DNA of 64,000 bases from an uncultured Bacteroidales bacterium (GCA_905234755.1 CAJOIT010000008.1:60182-124181); one strand, 5' to 3'. Shown: positions 51,911-61,535, counted from the stretch's first letter. A program made the numbers and translations. The notes: a model not told the origin generated them from the letters alone.

Positions 51911-53053
51911 ATGAGAAATAAACTTTGTGTATTTATTTTATGTATCATAATTGCGCCACATATTTCTGTGGCGCAATATTCTTTTACTATCTCAACATAT
52001 ACCACAGGAAATTGTAATGCATACGGGGTAGATGTGGGATCTGCATGGAGAACACTATCGTCAAGAATTCCAGATGGAGGTTATATAGGTCCTTTTAATT
52101 CGAAGGGAGAATGTGAAAGCACTAGGCAAGTATTTTTGTCCATTCCCGATATTTATAATACTAATACATATGCTTATAGCAATTGCAGAATACATATTAG
52201 CGCCACACCTTGCACAGGTTCCGGTGGTGGTGTTAGTGGCAGCATAAATATTACTGGACCCGACCAAGGTACAAGTTTTTACACACCAAGTTCATTGGAT
52301 GAAATATTGAACTGGGATAAAGACTCCGAGCAGAAAAAAATGGCTCTGAATTCTGATTATGAAGCTTTTTCTATTCCCAAACAGGTTAGTACGGGTGATG
52401 ATGGTTATGACAAAGTAAGAAATGATGCGACGGAAAGCGGATGGTATCTTGATATTGACAAACCGTTTCGTTCGTTAAATGTAGATGAAACTGGTGGCAT
52501 AAATACACATTCGGATGATTATAAAACATTAAATGTAGACAGTATCGTATTAAATAAAGTTGAATTTGAGACAAAACAACCTGATGACTCTCTATTACGC
52601 GATTGGGGATATGTAGCAAAAGATATTACATCATTTTTGGTAAGCTTATACTGTCAATATAAAAATATTGGCACAATCGGAGAGATAAAAACAGCTGCTC
52701 TTCTTGAAACAAATATAAATTTATACAGTGAATTATACAAAGCGAAAAAAGCCATAGACAATGGAGAGAAATATGATGCCCCCAATAATTTTATAACAGA
52801 TGCATTTGTCTTTTGGTTAGGGGATGAATATAAAATTACAGGGAATGTCTTTTACAACACATTAAGTAAATCTGTAAAACCTTTTGTTGACATATTAGTA
52901 GGTGCGGCAGCTGATAAAATTGTAGAAAGGCTAGGCGAAGATATGGCTGATAAATACACAAAATACAATAATATGAAAACGATTTTTTCAATAGCTAGTG
53001 ATGTTGTTGATAAAAATTTAATAGAAAGAACTTATGACCATTTTAAACAATAA
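51911..53053 (+). CDS. Secreted protein of unknown function
   Basis: 380 residues with a signal peptide (MRNKLCVFILCIIIAPHISVAQ). The N-terminal 90 residues are beta-rich with paired cysteines (NCNAYG, GECEST, NCRIHI, TPCTGS) that could form disulfides. A Gly/Ser linker and an acidic segment follow, then a helical C-terminal half (230-380) with hydrophobic stretches (AFVFWLGDEY; KPFVDILVGAAADKIVERLGE). The two-part layout, exported head and helical tail, is reminiscent of secreted effectors but I cannot assign it. Its end overlaps the next gene by 20 bp. Confidence 0.62.
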   Translation: MRNKLCVFILCIIIAPHISVAQYSFTISTYTTGNCNAYGVDVGSAWRTLSSRIPDGGYIGPFNSKGECESTRQVFLSIPDIYNTNTYAYSNCRIHISATPCTGSGGGVSGSINITGPDQGTSFYTPSSLDEILNWDKDSEQKKMALNSDYEAFSIPKQVSTGDDGYDKVRNDATESGWYLDIDKPFRSLNVDETGGINTHSDDYKTLNVDSIVLNKVEFETKQPDDSLLRDWGYVAKDITSFLVSLYCQYKNIGTIGEIKTAALLETNINLYSELYKAKKAIDNGEKYDAPNNFITDAFVFWLGDEYKITGNVFYNTLSKSVKPFVDILVGAAADKIVERLGEDMADKYTKYNNMKTIFSIASDVVDKNLIERTYDHFKQ

Positions 53054-53888
53054 TAAGCTATACATAATAGCTATGTTTCTTATTTGCTTTTGTCATGCAA
53101 ATGCACAAGAACAAAATGATTCATTTCCTGATATAGACATAATATTATCCAAAGAAATGATGGATAATAGATACAAAGGTATTACATTTCTTGAAAATAT
53201 GTGTATAACCAATAATAGGTTTATACTATTGGCAGACAAAGATAGTCTATATATTTTGGGATATGGCGGAATTGCCTCGTATGGCACTATAGAAAAAAAC
53301 ATAACAGCATTTTGCACTTCCAAAGGGACAATATATTATTCAAAACAAAATTACATAGTTCAAATAGATAGCTTAGGAGAAAATACAGTTGCTACACTTC
53401 CTTTTGTCCCATTAAAAATATGGAACGGTGTAGATGCTATTTATGCAATTGGCGAATATAATGGAGAATTTGTATTATTTGCTATATTTCTACAGTACAA
53501 TAAATTAATAAAACTTATATCACTACAAGATGAATTGTTAAATGTTTTTGAACGGGGCAAATACATATATGCCATCACAACTAAAGAAATATTAATAATA
53601 AATGGGGATAAATATGAATATATAACAGAACCACTTCCTTCTGATGTTTTAAGCGATATAAATTCAGTAACTATTGACTTCGACAAGAATGCCATATACA
53701 TATCTTGCAATACAGGAATATATAAGTACCATCAACATAATTTACAAAAAATATATGACAACAATGGCATTTTATGCTTTGATAAGGATGGGTTAGTTTT
53801 GTTCAACGCACACGATTGTACCATATTCAGATTTAGGAACAAAATATTATATCCCGAACAACATGAAGTAATTATAGAAACTAGATAA
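53034..53888 (+). CDS. Secreted protein, probably beta-propeller
   Basis: 284 residues from ATG 53034 (53073 also possible; both keep the signal ending CHANAQ). The mature part consists of repeated strand units of about 40 residues (DSLYILGYGGIASYGTI, GTIYYSKQNYIVQIDSLGEN, DAIYAIGEYNGEFVLFAIF, NAIYISCNTGIYKYHQHNL), consistent with a propeller. AT-rich codon use. Cotranscribed and overlapping with the previous gene by 20 bp. Function unknown. Confidence 0.62.
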   Translation: MTILNNNKLYIIAMFLICFCHANAQEQNDSFPDIDIILSKEMMDNRYKGITFLENMCITNNRFILLADKDSLYILGYGGIASYGTIEKNITAFCTSKGTIYYSKQNYIVQIDSLGENTVATLPFVPLKIWNGVDAIYAIGEYNGEFVLFAIFLQYNKLIKLISLQDELLNVFERGKYIYAITTKEILIINGDKYEYITEPLPSDVLSDINSVTIDFDKNAIYISCNTGIYKYHQHNLQKIYDNNGILCFDKDGLVLFNAHDCTIFRFRNKILYPEQHEVIIETR

Positions 53889-53901
53889 TATATTACTATT
53901 T

Positions 53902-55080
53902 ATGAAAAAATACTCCACCATTACAATGTTAATCATTTTTACAGCATCTACATACATATATTCACAATCTATTGGCAGTATAATTTCTTCCCAGAAAAGC
54001 AATCCATACTATATCAAGGAAGCGCAATCACAATTAAATGCTGGAGAAATAGACACGGCACTTGTTCTATACGCAAAAGCAATAGAGGAAGCACAAAAGA
54101 ATCGCATTGGGGGCAATGGCGTCAATGGAGACCTGCTTGCCGAATATGCTTACGCACTTGCCTTGCACCACAATTTTGAGGCAGCACTTATAAACATTGA
54201 CAGGGCAATGGCTCTTGGCGCAAAATATGGAAACTTTTACGCATCGCAGATTCTTACTGTAATGGGGTATAGCGAAGCTGCAGAACAATTTATGGGGGAA
54301 GTAAAAGTTCCTGAATGGATAAGCAATGATTTTCAGAATCTCACTTCAAAATATTCCACTAAAATTTCATTTAATCGTGACGAACCGCAAGATGCCTTGA
54401 AACGAGCAAGCAAGTTGGCTGCTAATGGTCAAATTATCCAAGCCGTCGCCTTGTTTGAGGAATTGTTATCGTTTTATCCCGATGTTTACATCATATATGC
54501 TGACTATAGCGCAGTATGGGAAAAACTAAAAAAGTATGAATGTGCATCGAAGATGCTAAAGAAAGGAATCGACTTGATTCCACAAGATAACGAAACAAAA
54601 GCTACATTCAACACGCATTTAAACGAAATACATGAAGCATGGAGAAAAAACACATCTAATACATGGGCTAAAAAGATATTCGGGGCAGGAACGCCAAAAC
54701 TAATGACTTACGCAGGAGCATCGTTTGCGGGAAAGACATTCTCGCTCAATGGACGAATAGGGGCATACACAAGCAAAAAGTTCAGTGGGTCCATCAATCT
54801 TGGACTATCATTTGCTAGTAAACAAGCAAGCGGAAACATAGGAATCTCTGCATACAAGGGCTGGGGTATATTTCTCGCAGGACTCGGCGTGACAGACTAT
54901 TTTTCAAAAAAATCCAATAGTATCGGTATTTCACCTCAAGTTGGACTGTCTATTCTAAACAAGAATCAAACCGCGTCATTCGATATTACACTCGGAGGAT
55001 ATATACCATTTTCAAAGAATCCAACTGTAAGTTACAGCATATCTATTGGAGAAACAGTTTATATATCACTATCAAAATAA
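53902..55080 (+). CDS. Secreted TPR protein with C-terminal Gly-rich beta domain
   Basis: 392 residues. A signal peptide (ending YIYSQ) is followed by TPR-like helices (30-255: QLNAGEIDTALVLYAKAIEEA, ALALHHNFEAALINIDRAMALG). A C-terminal 125-residue beta region follows with alternating Gly/aromatic strands (GRIGAYTSKKFSGSINLGLSF, GISAYKGWGIFLAGLG, QVGLSILNKN), resembling the tail of the next protein (55091). This could be a small barrel or a partner-binding sheet. Codon use here is less AT-biased than in the two genes before it. Confidence 0.65.
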   Translation: MKKYSTITMLIIFTASTYIYSQSIGSIISSQKSNPYYIKEAQSQLNAGEIDTALVLYAKAIEEAQKNRIGGNGVNGDLLAEYAYALALHHNFEAALINIDRAMALGAKYGNFYASQILTVMGYSEAAEQFMGEVKVPEWISNDFQNLTSKYSTKISFNRDEPQDALKRASKLAANGQIIQAVALFEELLSFYPDVYIIYADYSAVWEKLKKYECASKMLKKGIDLIPQDNETKATFNTHLNEIHEAWRKNTSNTWAKKIFGAGTPKLMTYAGASFAGKTFSLNGRIGAYTSKKFSGSINLGLSFASKQASGNIGISAYKGWGIFLAGLGVTDYFSKKSNSIGISPQVGLSILNKNQTASFDITLGGYIPFSKNPTVSYSISIGETVYISLSK

Positions 55081-55090
55081 TTAGAAAGAA

Positions 55091-56296
55091 ATGAAAAGGT
55101 TAATATACATATTTACAACATTGGCATTAGTATTCGTTCTTTCTAGTTGTGCCACAATATTTACAAAAAAAACGTATCCATTGTGGATAGGCGACGGAAA
55201 ACCTGAAAATGCAAATGTTTACGTCGATGACAAATTTGTAGGGCAGACGCCTATCACAGTAGAAATACCCAAGAACATAGAAAACCCTCAAACATACGTT
55301 GAATTAAGAGCTGACGGTTATGAAAATACGCATCTAAACATTAAACGGAAAATGAGTATTGGATATGTAGTAGCAGATGCTATTACCACTGCCGGCATTG
55401 GGCTTGCAATCGACTATGCGAACAATAAGATATGGAGCATAAAACCCAAATATATACTTTCGTACAGCATGAAACCATTGGTTGACAGCAGCAAATATCA
55501 ATTGCAAGACACGCTGTCAAATGCTTCCAAATCAGAACATCCTGGATACAAATCCTTGAACGATCCAGAAATTGTGAAATACATATTGGGAGGATTCTCC
55601 AAAGATAACAAGATATGCTTGTCGGTCAAAAACAACTATTCCGAGTTAGACGACATTACCAAAAAGTCCATCATAAATAAAATTGCTACCGAATTTCCAA
55701 ACCACGATATTGAAATATATGCAGAAAAGCAGTCGCGTGAACTATGGATTCAAACAAACGATAGTATTTATCTCGTAGAAAGCTGGAACAACGACAGCTT
55801 AAATCTCAAGGATTATCTACCATTGGAACTAGAAAGAAATGGCAACAACAAATTTTTCTACTACTATGGTTGTAATTTCAATGGTAGCAAAGGGTCTCAT
55901 ACAGGGAGTTTAAGTGGTCGTGTGGGAACTTATCTTTACAAAGACTGGATAGACGGTTCGTTTTCAATCAACATGGGATACAACGTTAACGGAGGGAATG
56001 GTTCATTTGCATTTGATTTTGGAATAGACAATAGATATTATTGGAATTTTGGGAAAAGAAAAAAAACTCAAAAACCGCCCAAGGTAAATATGGCGCCATA
56101 TGCTGGGTTGGGACTTTCCTTGACTGTATCGCCTCAAGTTTTTTTTGAATTTAGGGTATTTACTGGATTTTGCTGGTTTATTGGTCCTGGCAGTTTGGAT
56201 TTTGGATTCCAATACGGAATAAAGAGCAGTTACTTGTTTAATGTCGGATATACATTTAGGCCTACATTCAGAACAAAAATCAAGAAAAAGAAATGA
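55091..56296 (+). CDS. PEGA-domain lipoprotein with C-terminal beta domain
   Basis: 401 residues with a lipobox (FVLSSCATIF, Cys19). Residues 27-78 are a PEGA domain (ANVYVDDKFVGQTPITVEIP ... VELRADGYEN), usually a cell-wall- or surface-associated beta sandwich. A short hydrophobic stretch and IWSIKPKY follow, as in lipoproteins of this type. The C-terminal 130 residues (SGRVGTYLYKDWIDGSFSINMGYN) form Gly-rich strands like those at the end of the preceding protein. It ends in KKKK and overlaps the next gene by 4 bp (ATGA). Confidence 0.75.
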   Translation: MKRLIYIFTTLALVFVLSSCATIFTKKTYPLWIGDGKPENANVYVDDKFVGQTPITVEIPKNIENPQTYVELRADGYENTHLNIKRKMSIGYVVADAITTAGIGLAIDYANNKIWSIKPKYILSYSMKPLVDSSKYQLQDTLSNASKSEHPGYKSLNDPEIVKYILGGFSKDNKICLSVKNNYSELDDITKKSIINKIATEFPNHDIEIYAEKQSRELWIQTNDSIYLVESWNNDSLNLKDYLPLELERNGNNKFFYYYGCNFNGSKGSHTGSLSGRVGTYLYKDWIDGSFSINMGYNVNGGNGSFAFDFGIDNRYYWNFGKRKKTQKPPKVNMAPYAGLGLSLTVSPQVFFEFRVFTGFCWFIGPGSLDFGFQYGIKSSYLFNVGYTFRPTFRTKIKKKK

Positions 56297-57168
56297 AACC
56301 TAAAGCATTAGTGGCTATATTGCTCTTCATTGTCAGCACAAACATAATATATGCGCAGGCATACCAGTACCCAAGCGTACCAGACAGTATAGTAGGCAGG
56401 GAAATGCGCATTTCGTACATGTTACAGCATTACTGGGACAATGCCGATTTTTCGGACGCTACAATGCTATATGATTCAAAAGTAATTCTCGACTACTTGT
56501 ATTTGCTTAGCAATGCTCGTACTGAGGAAAAAGGGCCAAGCATGAAATATACCATAGATGTTATGGTAGAAAAAAAAGCAAATATTGGAGCTTGGCTGTT
56601 TGGACTTGAATTGTATTTGCACAATCAAAATTCCCAATTCTATGACGATGAACTATATATGCAAACAATTGATATTATTATTAATTCAAAGGTCGATGAT
56701 GTTTTCAAGGATGCTCTAACGAAAACAAAAGAAGTTTTGAATCGAAACAAAGTTGGCTCTGTTGCCGAGAATTTCACCTATATATGCAAGGATGGGGAAA
56801 AACATAATATGCATGATATAAACGCAAGTCTTCTGCTTATCGTGTTTAATAATCCAGGTTGTTCCAGATGCCAACGAACTGAAGATGAAATAAATGGAAA
56901 TAGGCAGATTCAGAAAATGATAAAAAAGAATAGGTTAACGGTGCTTGCTATTAGTCTCAATGCTGAATATGACAAGTGGTTGGCACATTGCTATCCTGCA
57001 AACTGGATATGTGGATATGATATTGACGAAACAATATCATCAGAAATCTTGTATGAAATTAAACAGTTCCCATCCTTATATTTGCTTGGCAAGGACAAGA
57101 ATGTTATTTTAAAGGAATCTGATTATGAGGAAGTTGTCAAGTATCTCTTTGGAGATGTCAATGATTAG
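56293..57168 (+). CDS. Secreted thioredoxin-like protein (DUF5106-type)
   Basis: 291 residues with a signal peptide (MKPKALVAILLFIVSTNIIYAQ). An N-terminal helical region (25-150) matches the DUF5106 type of Bacteroidales redox proteins. A thioredoxin fold follows (155-285) with AENFTY, LLLIVFNNPGCSRC (CxxC) and a cis-Pro region KQFPSLYLL. Likely a periplasmic disulfide reductase or isomerase that serves Cys-containing partners such as the protein at 51911. Last gene of the operon; its stop overlaps the convergent gene. Confidence 0.78.
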   Translation: MKPKALVAILLFIVSTNIIYAQAYQYPSVPDSIVGREMRISYMLQHYWDNADFSDATMLYDSKVILDYLYLLSNARTEEKGPSMKYTIDVMVEKKANIGAWLFGLELYLHNQNSQFYDDELYMQTIDIIINSKVDDVFKDALTKTKEVLNRNKVGSVAENFTYICKDGEKHNMHDINASLLLIVFNNPGCSRCQRTEDEINGNRQIQKMIKKNRLTVLAISLNAEYDKWLAHCYPANWICGYDIDETISSEILYEIKQFPSLYLLGKDKNVILKESDYEEVVKYLFGDVND

Positions 57169-57764
57169 CGAATTTTGTTAAGATTCTCAATTGTCTGCAT
57201 TGTCGATTTGCACAGGAAAATGTGCAGCAGAAAATCGGGAAGGTTCGCTGGTCCGCCAGTTTCGGTGAAATAATTCACTTCGGTTGAATTATTGTCTTTG
57301 GGGTAGAAAATGTATGTTGCTTTCAGGCGTGTTATACGCTCGTATTTGTCGTTGCGTGGTCGGTAGTCTGGCAGACAGATGTTTGTAATTGTAATGCTGC
57401 CATCATCATTGTGCGAAACCTTGTATTCTACAAACGCTTCGCGGTCTTTCATGAAGAATGGAGCTTCAATTATGTTGCGGAATATTCCCGATGTAGAATC
57501 AGTTTTCAATGTACGGCTTTCGATGCAGTTGTAAATCCATTTAGTATGGTTTTCGGCATTACAGAATATGTCTATGCATTTGTCTAGTGGCTTGTTGATT
57601 AGAAATTTGCATTTAACTTGATAGTCCTTGCCACTTTCGCAGATACGGTAATATATAGGTGTTTCGCAGTTGCAATTGTGCCAATTTTCTTGCGCATTTG
57701 CGCAAAATGATGCGAACATTGCGACTATTGCAATAATAATCGTATGTTTAATGCTTTGTGTCAC
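57165..57764 (-). CDS. Secreted START/SRPBCC-like protein
   Basis: 199 residues with a GTG start at 57764 that overlaps the stop of the upstream aminotransferase (GTGA). A signal peptide (IIIAIVAMFASFCANAQ) is followed by a START-like lipid-binding domain (DKCIDIFCNAENHTKWIYNC, EAPFFMKDREAFVEYKV, GGPANLPDFLLHIFLCKS). Similar exported START proteins occur in many Bacteroidota; ligand unknown. Translation is probably coupled to the aminotransferase gene. Confidence 0.75.
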   Translation of the reverse strand: MTQSIKHTIIIAIVAMFASFCANAQENWHNCNCETPIYYRICESGKDYQVKCKFLINKPLDKCIDIFCNAENHTKWIYNCIESRTLKTDSTSGIFRNIIEAPFFMKDREAFVEYKVSHNDDGSITITNICLPDYRPRNDKYERITRLKATYIFYPKDNNSTEVNYFTETGGPANLPDFLLHIFLCKSTMQTIENLNKIR

Positions 57765-58504
57765 TGTCCGATGTTTTGGTTTATGACCTCGTTGAATTTC
57801 TGCATGAGCAGTCGCAATTTTTCGTTTTCGACATTGAATTTTACATCGTCCATTGTTGCTATTGGCAGAATCTTTGGCGATGTGCCAGATATGAATGCCG
57901 CATCGAAATTGGATATCTCCGACAGGTCTATGTCCTTTTCCTCATAGACAAATCCATTGCGTTTTGCGGTGTCGATTATGTATTTGCGTGTTACGCCTTT
58001 CAAAATGTCCTTTTCCTGTGCAGAAACAAGTTTGTCGCCGACTATGAAGAAAATGTTGGAGCGAGTTCCTTCGGTTATCTTGTTGTGCGTGTTTACATAC
58101 ACGGCTTCGAATATCTTGTTGTCGGCGATGAACTTGTCAACGGTGTCGCGGAGGTTCTGGTTCCAAATCTTGTTGTGCGGATTCTGGCGCTCGTAGGCGA
58201 AAGTTTTGGTCGGAACGCCATTTTTGTATTGTTCGGCAGTAGGGTAGTGGTGGGGAATTTCGTGGCAGATGTATTCCATAGTTTTGCTTTCGCTATCGTA
58301 AACGGCTTCTACCTTTATGTTTCCGTTCTCTATGTTGTTGTCGCTAATGCACTTGTACAGCATACTGCCAAACTGTATGTTTTCGACTTTTATATTGCTA
58401 TCGACTGATGCAAGCGTATTTTCGAACCTTGCGAAATGATCGCTCAGGAAGAGAGGCTTCCTGTTTATGATTCGGATAACCTCGTAACTTGTAATTTTTG
58501 CCAT
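57761..58504 (-). CDS. Class IV PLP-dependent aminotransferase (branched-chain/ADC-lyase-like)
   Basis: 247 residues from ATG 58502-58504 (MAKITSYEVIRI); the longer frame would need a TTG. Fold-type IV features: the presumed PLP Lys in NPHNKIWNQNLR, ITEGTRSNIFF (cofactor Glu), and ILKGVTRKYIID. Members include branched-chain aminotransferases, D-amino acid aminotransferases and aminodeoxychorismate lyase (PabC). The sequence alone does not decide among them. It lies 2 bp after the MTA phosphorylase gene. Confidence 0.85.
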   Translation of the reverse strand: MAKITSYEVIRIINRKPLFLSDHFARFENTLASVDSNIKVENIQFGSMLYKCISDNNIENGNIKVEAVYDSESKTMEYICHEIPHHYPTAEQYKNGVPTKTFAYERQNPHNKIWNQNLRDTVDKFIADNKIFEAVYVNTHNKITEGTRSNIFFIVGDKLVSAQEKDILKGVTRKYIIDTAKRNGFVYEEKDIDLSEISNFDAAFISGTSPKILPIATMDDVKFNVENEKLRLLMQKFNEVINQNIGQ

Positions 58505-58506
58505 TT

Positions 58507-59259
58507 TCAAATGTTTTTAATCGCCTCTATGAGGATTTTTTGCATCACATCGACGCTTTTCTTGAAGTTTTCCAGAATCATTTCGAGTGAAACTGGTTTT
58601 TCGTCGTCCTTCCAGCAGTCGTAGTCGGTAGCGATTGAGAGAAGTGCGTAGTTAAGTCCAGCTTCGTTTGCCAGTGCGGTTTCTGTGGCCGTCGTCATAT
58701 TGATAAGGTCGGCACCCCACAGACGGAACATTTTAGATTCTGCCTTTGATGAGAATCTTGGACCTTCGATGGTTATGATTGTTGCACCATCGTGTACGCT
58801 GGCGTTCTGGGTTTTGGTAGCATTGACAAGGATTTCGCGTAGACGGTCGTTGTACGGGTGTGCCATTGGGCAGTGTACCATGTTGCCAGGCTCGAATTCC
58901 TCGTAGAAGGTATTTGTGCGCAGACGGGTAAAGTCGATGAATTGGTCAGGAACGGCAAAATGTCCAGGAGCAATTTCTTCGCGCAGGCTACCACAGGCGG
59001 TTGTTGCGATAATATTTTTGCAACCTAGTTTCTTTAGAGCCATAATATTGGCACGGTAGTTTACATTGCTTGGCGTGATTGTATGCTCCAATCCGTGACG
59101 AGAAACTATGGCAACTTTTTTCCCGCAGATGTTACCCGTAATAATCGGGGAAGATGGTTCTCCGAAAGATGTTGTTATTATCTGCGAGGATTGATTTTCA
59201 AGTATATTGCTTTTTTCGAGGCCAGTGCCACCAATAATTCCAATTGTATTTTTATTCAT
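58507..59259 (-). CDS. mtnP: S-methyl-5'-thioadenosine phosphorylase (MtnP-like)
   Basis: 250 residues from ATG 59257-59259 (MNKNTIGIIGGTGLEK). Phosphorylase motifs: GGTGL, SRHGLEHTITPSNVNYRANI, TACGSLREEIAPG, TIEGPRFSSKAES, and NMTTATETALANEAG with TDYDCWK, the adenosine/MTA-type purine site. It salvages MTA to adenine and methylthioribose-1-phosphate. The start overlaps the end of the upstream TPR gene by 8 bp, within a GAT-rich trinucleotide stretch. Confidence 0.9.
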   Translation of the reverse strand: MNKNTIGIIGGTGLEKSNILENQSSQIITTSFGEPSSPIITGNICGKKVAIVSRHGLEHTITPSNVNYRANIMALKKLGCKNIIATTACGSLREEIAPGHFAVPDQFIDFTRLRTNTFYEEFEPGNMVHCPMAHPYNDRLREILVNATKTQNASVHDGATIITIEGPRFSSKAESKMFRLWGADLINMTTATETALANEAGLNYALLSIATDYDCWKDDEKPVSLEMILENFKKSVDVMQKILIEAIKNI

Positions 59260-60124
59260 CGTCGTCGTCATCATCATCGTCATCATCGGTAATTGCGGAT
59301 GCTTTTACCATAAATTCAGCTTTCTTTGCGTTTTCGGGCTTTGCATGCTCGGTGGCATATTCTGGATTCTTGGCAATTTCGAGATCGTACTGAAGAACTG
59401 GTTCATCCGGGAAGAATTTCATGCCTAATGCGATAATTTTTTTTGCTTCTTCGGTATCAGGAGTTTCCTTTTCGAGTAGCCAAGTAGCATATATGTCGAA
59501 AGCTTCAATCATTGCAAAGTCGGTATCCTTTTCTCTGCGCTTACCTTTTTCGGCTTGTGTTTCAAGGTTTTTTAATATGGGATTTGCTGTTGCTGTATCG
59601 CCAGTTATTGCAGCAAGGCATCCGTTGAGAGCGATAAAATTGTCATCGGAATATGTTTTTAACATTTTCCTTAACTTCGAATTGGCTTTCGAGTATTTTT
59701 TAACGCTAACATAGTGGTCAACATAGTACATTCCGATTACGGCAATGTCTTTCAAGAGATCATCATTGTCTGGGAAAAGTATTTTAGCCTTCTTATCCTT
59801 TTTCTTCGCATTTACCGAGTACCTAAGGGCCAGATTGTACGATTGCAAGTATTCTGGAGTTTTGTCAAGCATTTTCGGGTCATCGAGGCACATGGTGAAA
59901 ATTTTTGCATATGCGTATGCGGAATACAGGTACAATTCCGCATCATTCTTATATTTTTCAACTAGCATCATCCTGTCGCACTTGAATGCGAGGTCTTCCC
60001 ATTGTTCGTTCTCAAAGTACTTAGCTAATTTGCTGTGTACGCCGTTCTTTACCTGTGCGCTTGCAGAAAGACCACCCAAGAGCAGCGACACCATCAGTAA
60101 TATTGTTACGACTAACCTTCTCAT
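59252..60124 (-). CDS. Secreted TPR-like protein with poly-aspartate tail
   Basis: 290 residues from ATG 60122-60124, giving a clean signal peptide (MRRLVVTILLMVSLLLGGLSASAQ). The body is helical and TPR-like (KLAKYFENEQWEDLAFKCDRMM, ALRYSVNAKKKDKKAKILFPD). It ends in nine Asp and one Glu, encoded by GAT/GAC triplets (59256-59286) that can bind cations or vary in number by slippage. Function unknown; present in Bacteroidales as a conserved hypothetical. Confidence 0.75.
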   Translation of the reverse strand: MRRLVVTILLMVSLLLGGLSASAQVKNGVHSKLAKYFENEQWEDLAFKCDRMMLVEKYKNDAELYLYSAYAYAKIFTMCLDDPKMLDKTPEYLQSYNLALRYSVNAKKKDKKAKILFPDNDDLLKDIAVIGMYYVDHYVSVKKYSKANSKLRKMLKTYSDDNFIALNGCLAAITGDTATANPILKNLETQAEKGKRREKDTDFAMIEAFDIYATWLLEKETPDTEEAKKIIALGMKFFPDEPVLQYDLEIAKNPEYATEHAKPENAKKAEFMVKASAITDDDDDDDDDDE

Positions 60125-60221
60125 AAGAAAACAAATTGTCTGCAAAGGTAGTTGCTTTTTGTCAAAGCACCTATTCTTTACAGACAAAATTATGTTAAAA
60201 ATTATTAACTATGGTTGATAA

Positions 60222-61535
60222 CTATCCTCTGCCGATGCCGAAATACTGGAATCCAAATTTCCTCACTTCTGCTGGGTCGTAAATGTTTCGTCCATCGAAA
60301 ATTAGCTTTTGTTTCATCTTTTCGAGCAGTTTGTAGTCCAAAACCCTAAATTCCGACCATTCGGTTACGAGCAACAGTGCATCTGCGTTTTCTGTTGCTT
60401 CGTATGGTGATTTACAAAGAGTTATCATATCACCAAGACGGCGTTTCGCTTCATCCATTGCAACTGGGTCGTAGGCAAAAATTTCTGCGCCCATGCTTGT
60501 GAATTTTTCTGCGAGGATTAATGCCGGAGCTTCGCGCATGTCATCGGTGTTTGGCTTGAACGCCAGTCCCCACATTGCAATCTTCTTGCCTTTGAGGTCG
60601 CCATCGAAATATTTGTAAACCTTGTTGTACAGAATTTCTTTCTGGCGTTCGTTTACATTTTCTACTGATTTCAGTATTTCGAGCGAATAGCCGTAGTCGG
60701 ATGCCGTTTTTATCAATGCTTTCACATCCTTTGGGAAGCACGAACCTCCGTAACCGCAACCGGAATAAAGGAATTTGCTGCCGATACGGGTGTCACTACC
60801 GATGCCTTTGCGCACCATGTTTACATCTGCACCAACAAGTTCGCATAGATTGGCGAGGTCGTTCATGAAGCTGATTCGGGTGGCAAGCATGGAGTTTGCT
60901 GCGTACTTAATCATTTCGGCGCTCGGAATGTCGGTGAATATCACACGGAAATTGTTGAGCAGCATCGGACGGTATAGCCTGGTCATGAGTTCCTTTGCTT
61001 GTTCGCTGTCAACACCTACGACAACGCGGTCAGGCTTCATAAAGTCGGCAATGGCGCTACCTTCCTTCAGAAATTCTGGATTGGATGCAACATCGAACTT
61101 TATGTCAAGCTTGCGTGCTGCAATTTCATCTGCTACAGCCTTGCGTACTTTCTTGGAAGTTCCGATCGGTACTGTGCTTTTGGTTACTACAACCATGTAG
61201 TTGTTGATGTTGCGACCAATTTCACGGGCAACGGCGAGCACATATTTAAGGTCGGCGCTTCCGTCTTCATCTGGCGGTGTGCCAACGCATATAAATGCTG
61301 CATCAGCATCTTTCAAGGCTTCTGCATAGTCGCTGGTAAACGAAAGCAAGCCCTTGCGCATGTTGTCGTCAACCATATCTTTCAATCCGGGTTCCCAAAT
61401 TGGAAGTATGCCTTTGTTGAGGTTGTCAATTTTGTTCTTGTCAATATCGAGACATGATACGCGTACACCTAATTCCGAGAAACAGGTTCCCGAAACTAGT
61501 CCGACATAACCGGTGCCAATTACTGCTATCTTCAT
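60222..61535 (-). CDS. ugd: UDP-glucose 6-dehydrogenase
   Basis: 437 residues. N-terminal Rossmann fold IAVIGTGYVGLVSG, middle SGCGYGGSCFPKDVKAL with the catalytic Cys, and C-terminal UDP-binding domain (GLAFKPNTDDMREAP). It oxidises UDP-glucose to UDP-glucuronate with 2 NAD+, for surface polysaccharides. The related UDP-ManNAc dehydrogenases differ in the active-site region, and I judge Ugd more likely. Its start codon abuts the purC stop. Confidence 0.93.
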   Translation of the reverse strand: MKIAVIGTGYVGLVSGTCFSELGVRVSCLDIDKNKIDNLNKGILPIWEPGLKDMVDDNMRKGLLSFTSDYAEALKDADAAFICVGTPPDEDGSADLKYVLAVAREIGRNINNYMVVVTKSTVPIGTSKKVRKAVADEIAARKLDIKFDVASNPEFLKEGSAIADFMKPDRVVVGVDSEQAKELMTRLYRPMLLNNFRVIFTDIPSAEMIKYAANSMLATRISFMNDLANLCELVGADVNMVRKGIGSDTRIGSKFLYSGCGYGGSCFPKDVKALIKTASDYGYSLEILKSVENVNERQKEILYNKVYKYFDGDLKGKKIAMWGLAFKPNTDDMREAPALILAEKFTSMGAEIFAYDPVAMDEAKRRLGDMITLCKSPYEATENADALLLVTEWSEFRVLDYKLLEKMKQKLIFDGRNIYDPAEVRKFGFQYFGIGRG

